A DNA stretch of 64,000 bases from Buchananella felis (GTDB lineage Bacteria; Actinomycetota; Actinomycetes; Actinomycetales; Actinomycetaceae). The position numbers and the translations under genes are program-made. The stretch lies in assembly GCF_041380015.1 (NCBI RefSeq), contig NZ_CP159978.1. One strand, written 5' to 3'. Every line of letters starts with the position of its first letter. Positions within the stretch are counted from its first letter, which is position 1. The notes under the pieces were generated by a model. The model was not told the origin of the DNA. It searched no databases and worked only from the letters and a program-made list of their open reading frames with translations. Below, piece after piece: positions 16,387 to 24,459 of the stretch.

Positions 16387-16710
16387 GTGTCGTCTACCAA
16401 GGAATACCTGGACTACGTGCTGGACCTGCTCAGGGGTCTGGACGGCGTCGCTCACCGCAGGATGATGGGGGAGTACGTCATCTACCTGCGCGGGAAGGTG
16501 GTCGGTGGCATCTACGACGACCGCTTTATGCTCAAGCCCACGAAAACCGCCCTGGAGTTGCTGCCGGATGCGCGAATGGAGCTGCCCTACGAGGGCGGAA
16601 AGCCGATGATCTTGGTGGACGTCGAGGATTCAGCCGTGGTGGCCAGGCTGGTGGCCGCAGTGCACGACGATCTTCCCTCCCCCAAGAAGACCGCGCGCCC
16701 GCGCGCATGA
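16387..16710 (+). CDS. TfoX/Sxy N-terminal-domain protein
   Basis: A 107-residue protein with the TfoX N-terminal fold (EYLDYVLDLLRGLDGVAHRR, MMGEYVIYLRGKVVGGIYDD and FMLKPTKTA). TfoX in gamma-proteobacteria regulates competence, but stand-alone actinobacterial copies have no assigned role. GTG 16387 is chosen because GGGAGG lies 8 nt upstream. A basic tail (SPKKTARPRA) could touch nucleic acid, an inference. The 16711-16963 gap downstream is a GC-rich degenerate repeat of CCGCCCCGCC-like units without a supportable gene. Confidence 0.8.
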   Translation: MSSTKEYLDYVLDLLRGLDGVAHRRMMGEYVIYLRGKVVGGIYDDRFMLKPTKTALELLPDARMELPYEGGKPMILVDVEDSAVVARLVAAVHDDLPSPKKTARPRA

Positions 16711-16963
16711 GTAAGCGCGCGCGGTAGCGCACCTCGCGCCGCTCCATTCCGCGCACTGCCCCGCCCGGTCCGCGCACCGCCCCGCCAGGTCCGCTAGCAC
16801 CCGCCCCACCCGGTCCGCGCGCCGCTCCCACCGGCCCCGCTAGCACGCCCTCCCGCTCCCGTTAGCGCTCCCTCCCGCTCCCGCTCCCGGGCCAACGGTC
16901 GATTCCCCGCCCCCGCCCCCTCGCCGCCCGATAGGCTGCGCACATAGGAGAGAGGGGGGAGCC

Positions 16964-17596
16964 GTGGCCTTCGATTTCAAGCAGGAATTCCCGGAGCTCT
17001 ATTCGCCCAAGACCACGCCTGGCGTCGTCACCGTGCCGCCCATGAACTTCGCGGCGGTGCGCGGGCACGGCGCCCCGATGGACCCGAGCGGACGCTTTCA
17101 GTTGGCGATCGAGCTGCTCTACCACGTGGTTTTCACGATCAAGATGTCGAGGCAGGGCCCGCGCCAGATTGATTGGTTCTTCGACTTCGTGGTCCCTCCG
17201 CTGGAGGGGTTTTGGTGGCAGGACGGCGTGGCCGAGCTGGACCTGACCCACAAGGACGCCCTCAAGTGGATCCTGGCGATCCGCCTGCCGGACTTTGTCA
17301 CCGACGCGGACTTCGACTGGGCGGTCCGGGAGGCCGCGAGCAAGAAGGACCGGGACTTCTCCACCGTGGAGTTCTTCCGCTACGACGAGGGCTTGTGCGT
17401 CCAGTGCATGCACACCGGCGCCTTTGACGACGCGCCCGCCACGGTCGCCGCCATGCGCGCCTTCGCGCTCGAGCAGGGTTTCGCGCTTGACTACTCGCCC
17501 ACCCGCCTGCACCACGAGATTTACCTGAGCGACGCCAGGAGCGCGGGGCCCGATCGCCTCAGGACCGTGCTACGCCTGCCGATCCGCCACAATTAG
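16964..17596 (+). CDS. GyrI-like small-molecule-binding domain protein
   Basis: A 210-residue soluble protein resembling stand-alone GyrI-like (SHS2) proteins: it starts FDFKQEFPELYSPKTTPGVV, has NFAAVRGHGAPMDPSG, and ends with the family-typical LHHEIYLSDARSAGPDRLRT. Relatives bind or hydrolyse small lipophilic compounds or accompany transcription factors; the ligand here is unknown. The GTG start is preceded by AGGAGAGAGGGGGG, a strong ribosome binding site. Two motif copies follow the stop (17597 and 17657). Confidence 0.75.
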   Translation: MAFDFKQEFPELYSPKTTPGVVTVPPMNFAAVRGHGAPMDPSGRFQLAIELLYHVVFTIKMSRQGPRQIDWFFDFVVPPLEGFWWQDGVAELDLTHKDALKWILAIRLPDFVTDADFDWAVREAASKKDRDFSTVEFFRYDEGLCVQCMHTGAFDDAPATVAAMRAFALEQGFALDYSPTRLHHEIYLSDARSAGPDRLRTVLRLPIRHN

Positions 17597-17744
17597 GGAC
17601 GACGCCCCGCCCGCCGCCCCGAGCGGTGGGTCGCCCGGCTAGGCGCCTGTTGCGAGGGACGACGCCCCGCCCGCCGCCCCCAGCAGCGCGCCCGCCCGCA
17701 ATACGCCAATGTTCGAGCCCCTGCCGCAGGAAGGAGTCGCCCCG

Positions 17745-18047
17745 ATGGCCTGGCTTCCGGTCCGCGCGATGCTGAATCGGGCCGACGCGCTCGCGGCCGC
17801 CACCGCCTGGTTCGAGGTGGCGGCCCGGCACAAGCTGCGCTTTGACCCGGCGCTGCTGGAGCGCCTGTCTTCGGCCCGGGGGACGCGCGAGTACGTGCGC
17901 GCCTGGAAGGCGCTGCGCTTCACGGTGCACGGGATCCCGGCTCGGGGCCTGGACTCTTACGCCTTCGAGCGCGGCGCGCACCCGGACCCGTACGAGGGCG
18001 CGGGGGAGTTCTTCGCCGCCTACGATCGCGCCTACCGCTACTTTTAG
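17745..18047 (+). CDS. Hypothetical protein
   Basis: About 100 residues, not recognised. The protein is Ala/Arg-rich and helical at first (MLNRADALAAATAWFEVAAR) and ends in aromatic residues (FFAAYDRAYRYF). ATG 17745 is preferred over ATG 17709 because AGGAAGGAG lies 8 nt upstream of it. The composition fits the neighbouring genes and the ribosome binding site is good, so it is probably real. It lies between the GyrI-like and GNAT genes in the same direction. Confidence 0.55.
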   Translation: MAWLPVRAMLNRADALAAATAWFEVAARHKLRFDPALLERLSSARGTREYVRAWKALRFTVHGIPARGLDSYAFERGAHPDPYEGAGEFFAAYDRAYRYF

Positions 18048-18150
18048 AGGCGCACGGCCACCGTCCGCCCACCACCGTCCGCCCACCGCCGCCCGCCCGC
18101 CCATCAGCGTCCGCCGACCGCCGGCGGCAAGCCCAGAAGGGAAGACCCAC

Positions 18151-18738
18151 ATGGAAAGTGTCGAGATCCGCGATGGCCAGTCCGCTCGCGCCTACGGGAG
18201 CGCCCTGATGCAGGCGGGCCACGTGCGACTGGTGCCCAGCACGGAGGAGCACTTCGTGACCTTGGCGCAGTGGTGGCAGCGCCCGGATTGGGCGGTGTTG
18301 CAGCAGGACGTGGTCAAGCCGCGCCCGCTGTCCGCGATCGTGGAGCAGTTTCGGCAGTGGAGCTCGAATGCCACTACCTCGAGCGTCGGCTTTTCGGTGA
18401 TGGTGGGCGACACCCTGGTGGGGCACGTGACCATGTGGGGGATCGGGCCGGTGACGCGCACGGGCACGTTTGCGATCATCATTGGCCCGGAGCACGTGGG
18501 GCTGGGCTACGGCTCGGCGGCCACGCGCCTGATGCTGGCCTACGGGTTTGAGGAGCTGGGTCTGCACAAGATCGAGCTGACCGCCTGGGCCTACAACGAC
18601 GCCGCCCTGCGCGCCTACGAGCGCTGCGGCTTTGTGCGCGAGGGCGTGCGCCGTGAGGCGGTTTTCCACGCGGGCGCCTACCACGACCAGGTGCAGATGG
18701 GCATCCTGGAGCGCGAGTACTGGGCCGCCAAGAATTAA
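18151..18738 (+). CDS. GNAT-family N-acetyltransferase
   Basis: A 195-residue acetyltransferase using acetyl-CoA. The GNAT core is present: an acceptor-side motif (GHVTMWGIGPVTRTGTFAII), the acetyl-CoA-binding loop (GLGYGSAATRLMLAYGFEEL) and the closing YNDAALRAYERCGFVREGVR, which is the RimJ/RimL-like ending. The substrate, a protein N-terminus or a small amine, cannot be told from sequence. ATG 18151 has AGAAGGGAAG upstream; the longer open frame before it is a shadow of the preceding gene. Confidence 0.88.
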   Translation: MESVEIRDGQSARAYGSALMQAGHVRLVPSTEEHFVTLAQWWQRPDWAVLQQDVVKPRPLSAIVEQFRQWSSNATTSSVGFSVMVGDTLVGHVTMWGIGPVTRTGTFAIIIGPEHVGLGYGSAATRLMLAYGFEELGLHKIELTAWAYNDAALRAYERCGFVREGVRREAVFHAGAYHDQVQMGILEREYWAAKN

Positions 18739-18855
18739 CGCCTCATTGGGGGCGGGCTGTTGGCAGCGTAGGCTAGGCGCAGATCGTCGGTCGCTACAGA
18801 GAGGCCGGGCAGTGCAGCCCGGCCCGGCAGGCCGCTTCCCAGGGAAAGGACCCCC

Positions 18856-19587
18856 ATGATTAGGCTTGGGATCATAAACGCGGCGGCGTCGGCGCGCAGG
18901 CACGGCGACCCGATCGCTGACTGGATCGAGGCGGTGGCTAGGCGCTGTGGCGCCTTTCAGGTTGAGCGAATCAACCTCAAAGAAGTCAACCTGCCCCTCT
19001 TCGATGAGCCGGAGTTGCCTCGACTTCGTCGCTACGTCAACCCGCACACCATGGAGTGGTCCAAGCGGATCGACGCGCTGGATGCATTCATCGTGGTCAT
19101 GCCGGAGTACAACCGCGGCTACCCGGCGATCCTGAAGAACGCCATCGACTACCTGGCACGGGAGTGGGCGTTCAAGCCGGTCAGTGTGGTCTCCTACGGC
19201 GCCACCATGTCTGGCGGTGTGCGCGCGGCCGAGTCCCTCACACCGGTGCTGGTGGCGATGCAGATGATGGTGGTGCGCGAGCAGGTGATGATTCCCTTCG
19301 CTCCCACCCATCTGCACGACGGCGTTTTTGTCCCCACCGAGGGCATGCAGGAGGGCGCGGAGGCGATGTGCGAGGCGCTGGTGCGCGCCGACGCCGCCAT
19401 GCACCTGCTGCGCACGGACCTGGACGAGGTGGGCGACCAGCAGGGCGTTGCTCCCTTCGGGGCTGACGAGGTGGTGACCGGGCGGGACCCGAACCAGCCG
19501 CGCGACGACCGGGAGGCGTGGCGTCGCGCCGGCGGGGTGGGCCCGGAGCTGGGCACGTCCACGGAGATCTTCCGCCCCGAGCGGTGA
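18856..19587 (+). CDS. NAD(P)H-dependent FMN reductase-like flavoprotein
   Basis: A 243-residue protein of the flavodoxin-like NADPH-dependent FMN reductase family. Visible motifs are the first strand and phosphate loop (IRLGIINAAASARRHGDPIA), the flavin-contacting VVMPEYNRGYPAILKNAIDY and SYGATMSGGVRA. Such enzymes reduce FMN, quinones, azo dyes or metals. The C-terminal 60 residues are Asp/Arg-rich and longer than the usual core of about 180. ATG 18856 follows AAAGGA. Confidence 0.85.
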   Translation: MIRLGIINAAASARRHGDPIADWIEAVARRCGAFQVERINLKEVNLPLFDEPELPRLRRYVNPHTMEWSKRIDALDAFIVVMPEYNRGYPAILKNAIDYLAREWAFKPVSVVSYGATMSGGVRAAESLTPVLVAMQMMVVREQVMIPFAPTHLHDGVFVPTEGMQEGAEAMCEALVRADAAMHLLRTDLDEVGDQQGVAPFGADEVVTGRDPNQPRDDREAWRRAGGVGPELGTSTEIFRPER

Positions 19588-19837
19588 GGCAAGGGTGCCC
19601 TGTCTTTTCGCTGGCAGGGTGCGGAAAAGTCCGAGCGCCAGGGACGCAATACCCACATCGTTCTGACGTCTGAGGTGCGCAGTGTCAGAATGAGGGCTTG
19701 GGGGTGTTACTTTTCCCGCTTAGATGCCGGAAATTCCCCTCAAATCGTGGTCTCCACGCGCTTCATTGCGTAGTGTCAAGCCACAACGGGCCGCGACGCT
19801 TCGCGGTAATTACCGAACCACAGACGAGAGGATTGAC

Positions 19838-20119
19838 ATGTCCGTCAACCGCACTGAGCTGATTGCCGCCATCGCCGAGCGCACCGACCTGACCAAGGCC
19901 CAGGCTGACGCCGCCATCGCCGCCTTCCAGGAGGTCGTCATCGAGTCCCTGTCCAAGGGCGAGCCGGTCAAGATCACCGGTCTGCTGTCCATCGAGCGCG
20001 TGGCCCGCGCCGCCCGCACCGGCCGCAACCCGCGCACCGGCGAGGAGATCAAGATCCCCGCTGGCTTCGGCGTGAAGGTCTCCGCTGGCTCCACCCTGAA
20101 GAAGGCCATCGCCAAGTGA
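19838..20119 (+). CDS. hup: HU-family DNA-binding protein
   Basis: A 93-residue histone-like protein that bends and compacts DNA. It has the HU start (NRTELIAAIAERTDLTKAQA) and the DNA-clamp motif GRNPRTGEEIKIPA, ending at STLKKAIAK. Unlike mycobacterial HU, it lacks the Lys/Ala-rich tail. ATG 19838 is preceded by GAGAGGA. The 250-nt upstream region, including a small cgcgacgcttcgcg hairpin, probably holds its promoter, and a strong terminator follows. Confidence 0.95.
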   Translation: MSVNRTELIAAIAERTDLTKAQADAAIAAFQEVVIESLSKGEPVKITGLLSIERVARAARTGRNPRTGEEIKIPAGFGVKVSAGSTLKKAIAK

Positions 20120-20179
20120 CCTCTCCCCGCAAGGGGAGCATCTGCAGGGGCGCGACACTGAGGTAGCGCTGAAGCAGGA

Positions 20180-20222
20180 AGAGCAGGTGGGCACCGGGTT
20201 CAACCCGGTGCCCACCTGCTCT
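20180..20222 (+). terminator. Terminator after the HU gene
   Basis: A perfect 21-bp stem (AGAGCAGGTGGGCACCGGG..) with a single-base loop; the trailing sequence (attcg) has few Ts. It separates the HU gene from the ABC transporter. Confidence 0.8.
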
Positions 20223-20299
20223 ATTCGTCCGCGGGGAGGACCGGGCCGCCGCTGGCGTTTCCGCCCCTGGAAGGAAGCGCGGCTAGCGCGGCTAACCAT

Positions 20300-21364
20300 A
20301 TGGTTTTGAGCATGAGTTCTGGTATCCCTCAGCCCTCCAACCAGCCCCCAGTCGCGCCGCAAGGAGCGTCCGCTTTTGCGGGTGCGCCGCAGGGCTACCC
20401 GCAGGCGGCTCAGAATGCGCCTGGCCAGGCGGCCCCGCAGTTTGCCCCGCAAGGAGCGCCTGCCCAGGCGATGGCGACGCAAGGTGGCGCTCAGTTCGCC
20501 CCGCAGTTCGCCCCGCAGGCCGCTCCGGGTTCCCCGCAGCTGCCGCCCCCGGTGGCCATCCCCGCCCAGGCGGTGCCCCCGAGCCAGCTGCCCCCGGTGG
20601 ACCCGCAGGCTGCGCTGAGCATGCGGGGCCTGGTGAAGATCTTTGGTCAGAACGTCGCCGTGGCGGGCCTGAGCCTGGACATCCCCGCCGGCTCCTTCTA
20701 CGGCGTGGTTGGCCCCAACGGCGCCGGCAAGACCACCACTCTGAACATGGCCACCGGGCTGCTGCAGCCCGACGGTGGCGTGGTGACCGTGCACGGCGTG
20801 GACGTGTGGGGCCGCCCCGAGGAGGCCAAGCGCAAGCTGGGCGTGCTGCCCGACGGCATGCGCCTGTTCGACCGCCTGAGCGGTCGCGACCTGATCACCT
20901 ACGTAGGGCGCCTGCGCGGCATGCCGCCTCACCTCATCGCTGAGCGCACCGAGCAGCTGCTGCGCGTGCTCGGGCTGGAGGAGGCCGCCGGCAAGCAGGT
21001 GGGCGACTACAGCGCCGGCATGACCAAGAAGGTCTCCCTGGCCTGCGCCCTGGTGCACTCGCCCGACGTGCTGGTGCTCGACGAGCCCTTCGAGGCGGTA
21101 GACCCCGTCTCCGCCGCCGGCATTCGCACCATGCTGCAGCACTTCACCGCCCAGGGCGGCACCGTCGTGCTCTCCAGCCACGTCATGGCCACCGTGGAGG
21201 CGCTGTGCACCCACGTGGCAATCGTCCACCGCGGCCAGATCATGGCCGCCGGTACCACGGACGACGTTGCCGCCGGCATGTCCCTAGATGACCGCTTCGC
21301 CTCCTTGGTGGGCGGAAACGGCAAGCAGGAGGAGCTGACGTGGTTGCGACCCTCGTCAAACTGA
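20300..21364 (+). CDS. ABC transporter ATPase with a Pro/Gln/Ala-rich N-terminal extension
   Basis: The ATPase half of an ABC exporter, 354 residues. The first 105 or so are low-complexity (repeats of APQG, QFAPQ and the like), then comes a standard domain: Walker A GPNGAGKTTT, an altered signature YSAGMTKKVSLACAL in place of LSGGQ, Walker B VLVLDEPFEAVD and the H-loop SSH. ATG 20300 or 20312 may start it. Its stop overlaps the permease gene, so the two are coupled. The tail-like extension resembles the tandem paralogs at 48.1 and 49.1 kb, suggesting a shared interaction or localisation signal, an inference. Confidence 0.88.
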   Translation: MVLSMSSGIPQPSNQPPVAPQGASAFAGAPQGYPQAAQNAPGQAAPQFAPQGAPAQAMATQGGAQFAPQFAPQAAPGSPQLPPPVAIPAQAVPPSQLPPVDPQAALSMRGLVKIFGQNVAVAGLSLDIPAGSFYGVVGPNGAGKTTTLNMATGLLQPDGGVVTVHGVDVWGRPEEAKRKLGVLPDGMRLFDRLSGRDLITYVGRLRGMPPHLIAERTEQLLRVLGLEEAAGKQVGDYSAGMTKKVSLACALVHSPDVLVLDEPFEAVDPVSAAGIRTMLQHFTAQGGTVVLSSHVMATVEALCTHVAIVHRGQIMAAGTTDDVAAGMSLDDRFASLVGGNGKQEELTWLRPSSN

Positions 21365-23085
21365 GGTTCCGCCTGCTGGCAGGCATGCTCTCCCAGAGCA
21401 CCATGCGCATGGTCCTGGCGATCCTGGGCGGGCTGTACGGGCTGTTCTGGCTCGTATTAATGTTCATGGCGGCGTTCTTCGTCGGCGATGAGTCCGTCCA
21501 CGTTGCCCACACCGCGCTGACGTTGGTGGGCGGGGCGATCGTGTTTGGCTGGGCCACCGTCCCGCTGCTGGCTTCGGGCGTGGACAACACGCTTGACCCG
21601 CGAAACTTTGCCCCCTACACCTCCGCCACCCCCAGGTTCGCCCTGGGGCTCCTGCTGGCCGGCGGCATGGGCATCCCCGGCCTGATCACCGCTCTGATCC
21701 TGGGCCTGCCCATCCTGACCTGGGCCCGGGCCGCTCAGCCGGAGGCGATCGCCCTGGCGGCAGTCATTTGGCCACTGGCGACGCTGACCAGCTGGCTGCT
21801 GGCCCGCGTCAGCACGACCTTCTTCGCCGGGGCCGGGCGCTCCCGCAAGGGACGCGACCGCAACACGATGGTGCTAATGGTCCTGCTGGTCCCGCTCATG
21901 GGCATCGGCTTCGTGCTGCCCGGGCTGATGGAGAACATCTCTGGCGGGCTGCTGATTAAGGTCGCCACAGTCCTGGCCTGGACCCCCTTCGGGGCCGGCT
22001 TGGCCGCTCCCGGCTCCCTGGCCACGGGCGCCATAGGCGCGGCCGTGGCCCAGGTGGCCATCGCTGCGGTCACCACCGCGCTGCTGTGGTGGGCCTGGCT
22101 GCGCCTGCTGCCCTCCGCCATGCTCGGTGCCCCGCTCGGGCGTGCACAGGCGGACCTCGCCGCAGTCCAGCGCCACCTGGACACCCCGGTGGACCAGGCG
22201 CCCGCCACGCCGCAGGCCGGTCAGAACGCTGCGGTGGGTGGGGCGTCGTCCAGCACGGCCAAGCGGAGCTGGGCGCTAGCCGACGCGCTGGCCAAGCTGC
22301 CCGGCATCGACCCCGTCACCGCCGTCATCGCCGAACGCTCCCTGCGCTACAAGTACCGCGACCCGCGCTGGCTCTCCCTGCCGGTCCTGATGGTCGGATT
22401 CAGCGCCCTCATGATCGCGGCCGCCCCCGTGATCATCGAGAGCGGATCGAAGTCCTTTGGGGACGGCGGGGGAGTGGGCCTCGCCTTCAGCTCGTTGCCC
22501 ACCTTCCTGACCTTCTTCATCGCGTTCGTGCTGCAGTCCGTGCATGCAGACATCGCCTACGACTCCACCGCCTACTGGAGCCACATCTCTGCGGGAGTCA
22601 GCCCGCGCGCGGAGATCCGGGGCCGCTTCCTGGCCTCCGTCATCGGCTACCTGCCGCTGGTCCTGGTCATCTCCCTGCTGGGGGCGTGGCGGCTGGACCT
22701 CGGGGTGGACGGAGCCGCATTCGTGGGCGGAAACGTCGGGATCTCGCTGGCCATGATGGGCATGGCATACGGCGTGGCCGGCCACTTCATCTACCCCGTC
22801 CCGCCGCCCGGGGCCTCACCCTTCAACAACGCCGGCATGGGCGCGGGCGGCCTGACCCTGGTGGTGCAACTGGTGGTCTTTGCCCTGATGGGCGTCTTGT
22901 CCATCCCCATCGTGATCGCCTCCCTGTTCACCCCAGACACACTGGTGGGGCAGAGCCTGCTGGGCGCCGGGACCGTGGTCTACGGGATCCTGGTGGCGCT
23001 GGCCGGCGCGGCCATCGGCACCGCCGGCCTGGCCAAGAACCAGGTCGCCTTCCTGACCAAGATGCGCTCCTGGCCCAAGCACTAG
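21340..23085 (+). CDS. ABC exporter membrane protein
   Basis: A 581-residue polytopic membrane protein with about twelve hydrophobic segments, some Gly-rich, and a cytoplasmic loop in the middle (about 260-325) containing GGASSSTAKR encoded by a CGTCGTCC motif copy. It overlaps the upstream ATPase gene by 25 nt, and its GTG start has AGGAGG 7 nt before it inside that gene. It is the probable transmembrane partner of the ATPase; the substrate is unknown. Confidence 0.82.
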   Translation: MVATLVKLRFRLLAGMLSQSTMRMVLAILGGLYGLFWLVLMFMAAFFVGDESVHVAHTALTLVGGAIVFGWATVPLLASGVDNTLDPRNFAPYTSATPRFALGLLLAGGMGIPGLITALILGLPILTWARAAQPEAIALAAVIWPLATLTSWLLARVSTTFFAGAGRSRKGRDRNTMVLMVLLVPLMGIGFVLPGLMENISGGLLIKVATVLAWTPFGAGLAAPGSLATGAIGAAVAQVAIAAVTTALLWWAWLRLLPSAMLGAPLGRAQADLAAVQRHLDTPVDQAPATPQAGQNAAVGGASSSTAKRSWALADALAKLPGIDPVTAVIAERSLRYKYRDPRWLSLPVLMVGFSALMIAAAPVIIESGSKSFGDGGGVGLAFSSLPTFLTFFIAFVLQSVHADIAYDSTAYWSHISAGVSPRAEIRGRFLASVIGYLPLVLVISLLGAWRLDLGVDGAAFVGGNVGISLAMMGMAYGVAGHFIYPVPPPGASPFNNAGMGAGGLTLVVQLVVFALMGVLSIPIVIASLFTPDTLVGQSLLGAGTVVYGILVALAGAAIGTAGLAKNQVAFLTKMRSWPKH

Positions 23086-23202
23086 GCGGCGCCGCGCAGG
23101 CCCGACCGGGGACAGGAGCGGGACCCTGGTCGGGCCGAATCGGGCCCGCAATGGCCTAAAGTTGACCGGGGCGGCCACGGAGGCCGCAAGGAGGAGTACG
23201 CC

Positions 23203-23979
23203 ATGGACGTCGTAATTGTTCCCGACGATGCAACGATCGGTGCGCTGGCCGCCGACCAGTACCAGAAGCTGCTGGAGGCCAAGCCCAACGCAGTGATCGG
23301 CCTGGCCACGGGCTCTAGCCCGCTGTCCACCTACGCGGAGCTGATCAAGCGCTACCAGGCCGGCCAGATCTCCTTCGCCCAGGCCACCGCGTTCATGCTG
23401 GACGAGTACGTGGGAATCGACCCGGACCACCCGGAGCGCTACCGCAACGTGATCCACAACGAGATCGCCTCCAAGGTGGACCTGCGCCCGGAGGCCGTGC
23501 ACGGCCCGGACGGCAACGCCGAGGACCTGGAGGCGGCCTGCGCAGACTACGAGGCCAAGATCGCGGCCGCCGGCGGCGTGGACCTGCAGATCCTGGGCAT
23601 CGGCTCCGACGGCCACATCGCCTTCAACGAGCCCGGCGGCTCCCTGGCCTCCCGCACCCACCTGGGTGTGCTGACCGCCCAGACCCGCCAGGACAACGCC
23701 CGCTTCTTCGACGGCGACCTGGACAAGGTGCCCACCCACTGCCTCACCCAAGGCCTGGCCACCATCATGAGCGCCAAGAAGCTCGTGCTGGTCGCCCAGG
23801 GTGCCGGCAAGGCGGAGGCGATCCGTCAGCTGGTCGAGGGCGGCGTGAGCGCCAAGTGGCCGGCCACGATCATGCAGCACCACCCCGACGCCCTGGTCAT
23901 CGTGGACGAGGCCGCCGGCTCCAAGCTGGAGCTGGCCGACTACTACCGCGAGGTCGCCAAGGCCTCCGGGCTGGTCTGA
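23203..23979 (+). CDS. nagB: Glucosamine-6-phosphate deaminase
   Basis: NagB converts glucosamine-6-phosphate to fructose-6-phosphate and ammonia in amino-sugar catabolism. The 258-residue protein has the substrate loop GLATGSSPLSTY, the catalytic LDEYVGI with Asp67, and GIGSDGHIAFNEPG (132-145) with the ring-opening His and Glu. Length and motifs match the family. AAGGAGGAG precedes the ATG. No nagA lies next to it here, so it is a stand-alone unit with its own terminator. Confidence 0.95.
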   Translation: MDVVIVPDDATIGALAADQYQKLLEAKPNAVIGLATGSSPLSTYAELIKRYQAGQISFAQATAFMLDEYVGIDPDHPERYRNVIHNEIASKVDLRPEAVHGPDGNAEDLEAACADYEAKIAAAGGVDLQILGIGSDGHIAFNEPGGSLASRTHLGVLTAQTRQDNARFFDGDLDKVPTHCLTQGLATIMSAKKLVLVAQGAGKAEAIRQLVEGGVSAKWPATIMQHHPDALVIVDEAAGSKLELADYYREVAKASGLV

Positions 23980-24032
23980 TCCAGGCCGCTTAGCGCCGTC
24001 CCCCAGCGCGCGGGGACTAAGCAGGCCGGTGT

Positions 24033-24069
24033 TGTGCCCCCGCTAGGGAATCTCCCCAGCGGGGGCACA
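24033..24069 (+). terminator. Terminator after nagB
   Basis: A perfect 12-bp stem (TGTGCCCCCGCT with its complement) encloses a 13-nt loop. It lacks a T-run but lies 53 nt past the nagB stop and before the promoter of the next gene. Confidence 0.7.
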
Positions 24070-24131
24070 CCCGTTCCCGGCGCGGGAAGAATCTCACGCC
24101 CGCCCGCCGCGCCGCCGCTTCCAGCGCGGCA

Positions 24132-24137
24132 TAGACT
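24132..24137 (+). promoter_or_regulatory. Leaderless-type -10 box (TAGACT)
   Basis: TAGACT ends 7 nt before the ATG at 24145 and no Shine-Dalgarno sequence lies between, so translation is probably leaderless. Confidence 0.45.
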
Positions 24138-24144
24138 GGTGGGC

Positions 24145-24459
24145 ATGCGAACTCCTGTGCTAGCAACCGAGACCGAGGGCGAGACCTCTGTAGGCGTGCT
24201 CGAGCGCGAGGAGACGGCCACCCAGCCGGAGTCCTCAGACGGCGACGGCGACCGCTTTGCCCACTACGTCCGCAAGGACAAGGTGGCCGCCTCCGCGATC
24301 AGCGGCGCCCCCGTAGTCGCCCTGTGCGGCAAGGTGTGGGTGCCCGGTCGCGACCCCAAGAACTACCCGGTCTGCCCCACCTGCAAGCAGATCATGCAGG
24401 AGCTCACCGGTGGCGGTGGGGGAGCGCGCTGGCCCTTCAACTGGGGCGGCAAGCGCTAG
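24145..24459 (+). CDS. DUF3039-family protein
   Basis: A 104-residue actinobacterial protein of unknown function. An acidic N-terminus (EGETSVGVLEREETATQPES) is followed by the conserved DUF3039 core DRFAHYVRKDKVAASAISGA and CGKVWVPGRDPKNYPVCPTC, with CGK and CPTC supplying potential metal-binding cysteines. ATG 24145 is the first start after the -10 box. Its TAG overlaps the GTG of the helicase gene (TAGTG), so the two are translationally coupled and probably act together, an inference. Confidence 0.85.
   Translation: MRTPVLATETEGETSVGVLEREETATQPESSDGDGDRFAHYVRKDKVAASAISGAPVVALCGKVWVPGRDPKNYPVCPTCKQIMQELTGGGGGARWPFNWGGKR

Noticed and set aside
17842..18150. N-terminal extension of the GNAT gene
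   Set aside because: It reads through another gene in a second frame, is Arg/Pro-rich, and the ATG at 18151 has a good ribosome binding site.
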